This document shows, piece after piece, positions 6,151 to 6,157 of a stretch of 6,157 bases of DNA. Source of the DNA: Candidatus Zipacnadia bacterium. Lineage in GTDB: Bacteria > Armatimonadota > Zipacnadia > Zipacnadales > UBA5352. Location: the NCBI GenBank assembly GCA_029820915.1, contig JALGUI010000176.1, positions 1 to 6,157 of the forward strand. The letters are read 5' to 3'. The translations under genes and the position numbers were made by a program. Position 1 is the stretch's first letter, and each line of letters opens with the position of its first letter. The notes beneath the pieces were generated by a model, which was not told the origin of the DNA, did no database searches, and saw only the letters and a program-made list of their open reading frames with translations.

Positions 6151-6157
6151 CATGGCC

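Noticed and set aside
6152..6157. ATGGCC at the right edge as a divergent + strand gene start
   Set aside because: Only two codons are visible, there is no ribosome binding site, and it abuts the -35 box of the minus-strand promoter. It cannot be supported.

Overview
The window is GC-rich DNA with dense coding and short gaps. It looks like part of a chromosomal cell-surface or exopolysaccharide locus of an uncultured, probably environmental bacterium. The mix of a URO-D-superfamily paralogue, a GT-C glycosyltransferase and a Wzz-type protein, plus a short intergenic hairpin, would fit phyla such as Armatimonadota, Planctomycetota or Chloroflexota. That placement is a low-confidence inference from gene content, because no rRNA or marker gene is present.

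Layout. Bases 61-1708 (+) hold a GT39/ArnT-like integral membrane glycosyltransferase. It is broken by an exact 67-bp tandem duplication (399-465 and 466-532) that shifts the frame. Bases 1709-1815 hold an 11-bp-stem hairpin and the ribosome binding site of the next gene. Bases 1816-3078 (+) encode a uroporphyrinogen-decarboxylase-like protein that is neither true HemE nor an MtaA-type zinc methyltransferase by its residues. After a 39-bp convergent gap, two genes lie on the minus strand and read right to left: a Wzz/GNVR chain-length-determinant protein (5954-4524), then a phosphomannomutase/phosphoglucomutase-family enzyme (4440-3118). The two are separated by 83 bp containing a perfect 8-bp hairpin. 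The right edge (5955-6157) holds a consensus sigma-70-type promoter on the minus strand (TTGACA, 16 nt, TATAAT) and a roughly 160-nt untranslated leader. That leader has two hairpins whose arms can also pair with each other.

How the genes fit together. The mutase would supply sugar-1-phosphate for nucleotide sugars. The Wzz-like protein would control polymer length or export. The GT-C enzyme would transfer sugars from a polyprenyl-phosphate carrier outside the membrane. The URO-D-like gene has no obvious place in this pathway. The wzz-mutase pair is probably one transcript from the promoter at 6123-6150.

Most worth checking: the frame-breaking duplication, the attenuator-like leader, and the mutase's altered sugar- and phosphate-binding loops. 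I see no CRISPR array, transposase, tRNA, rRNA or phage gene, and no strong evidence of a wholly new system.
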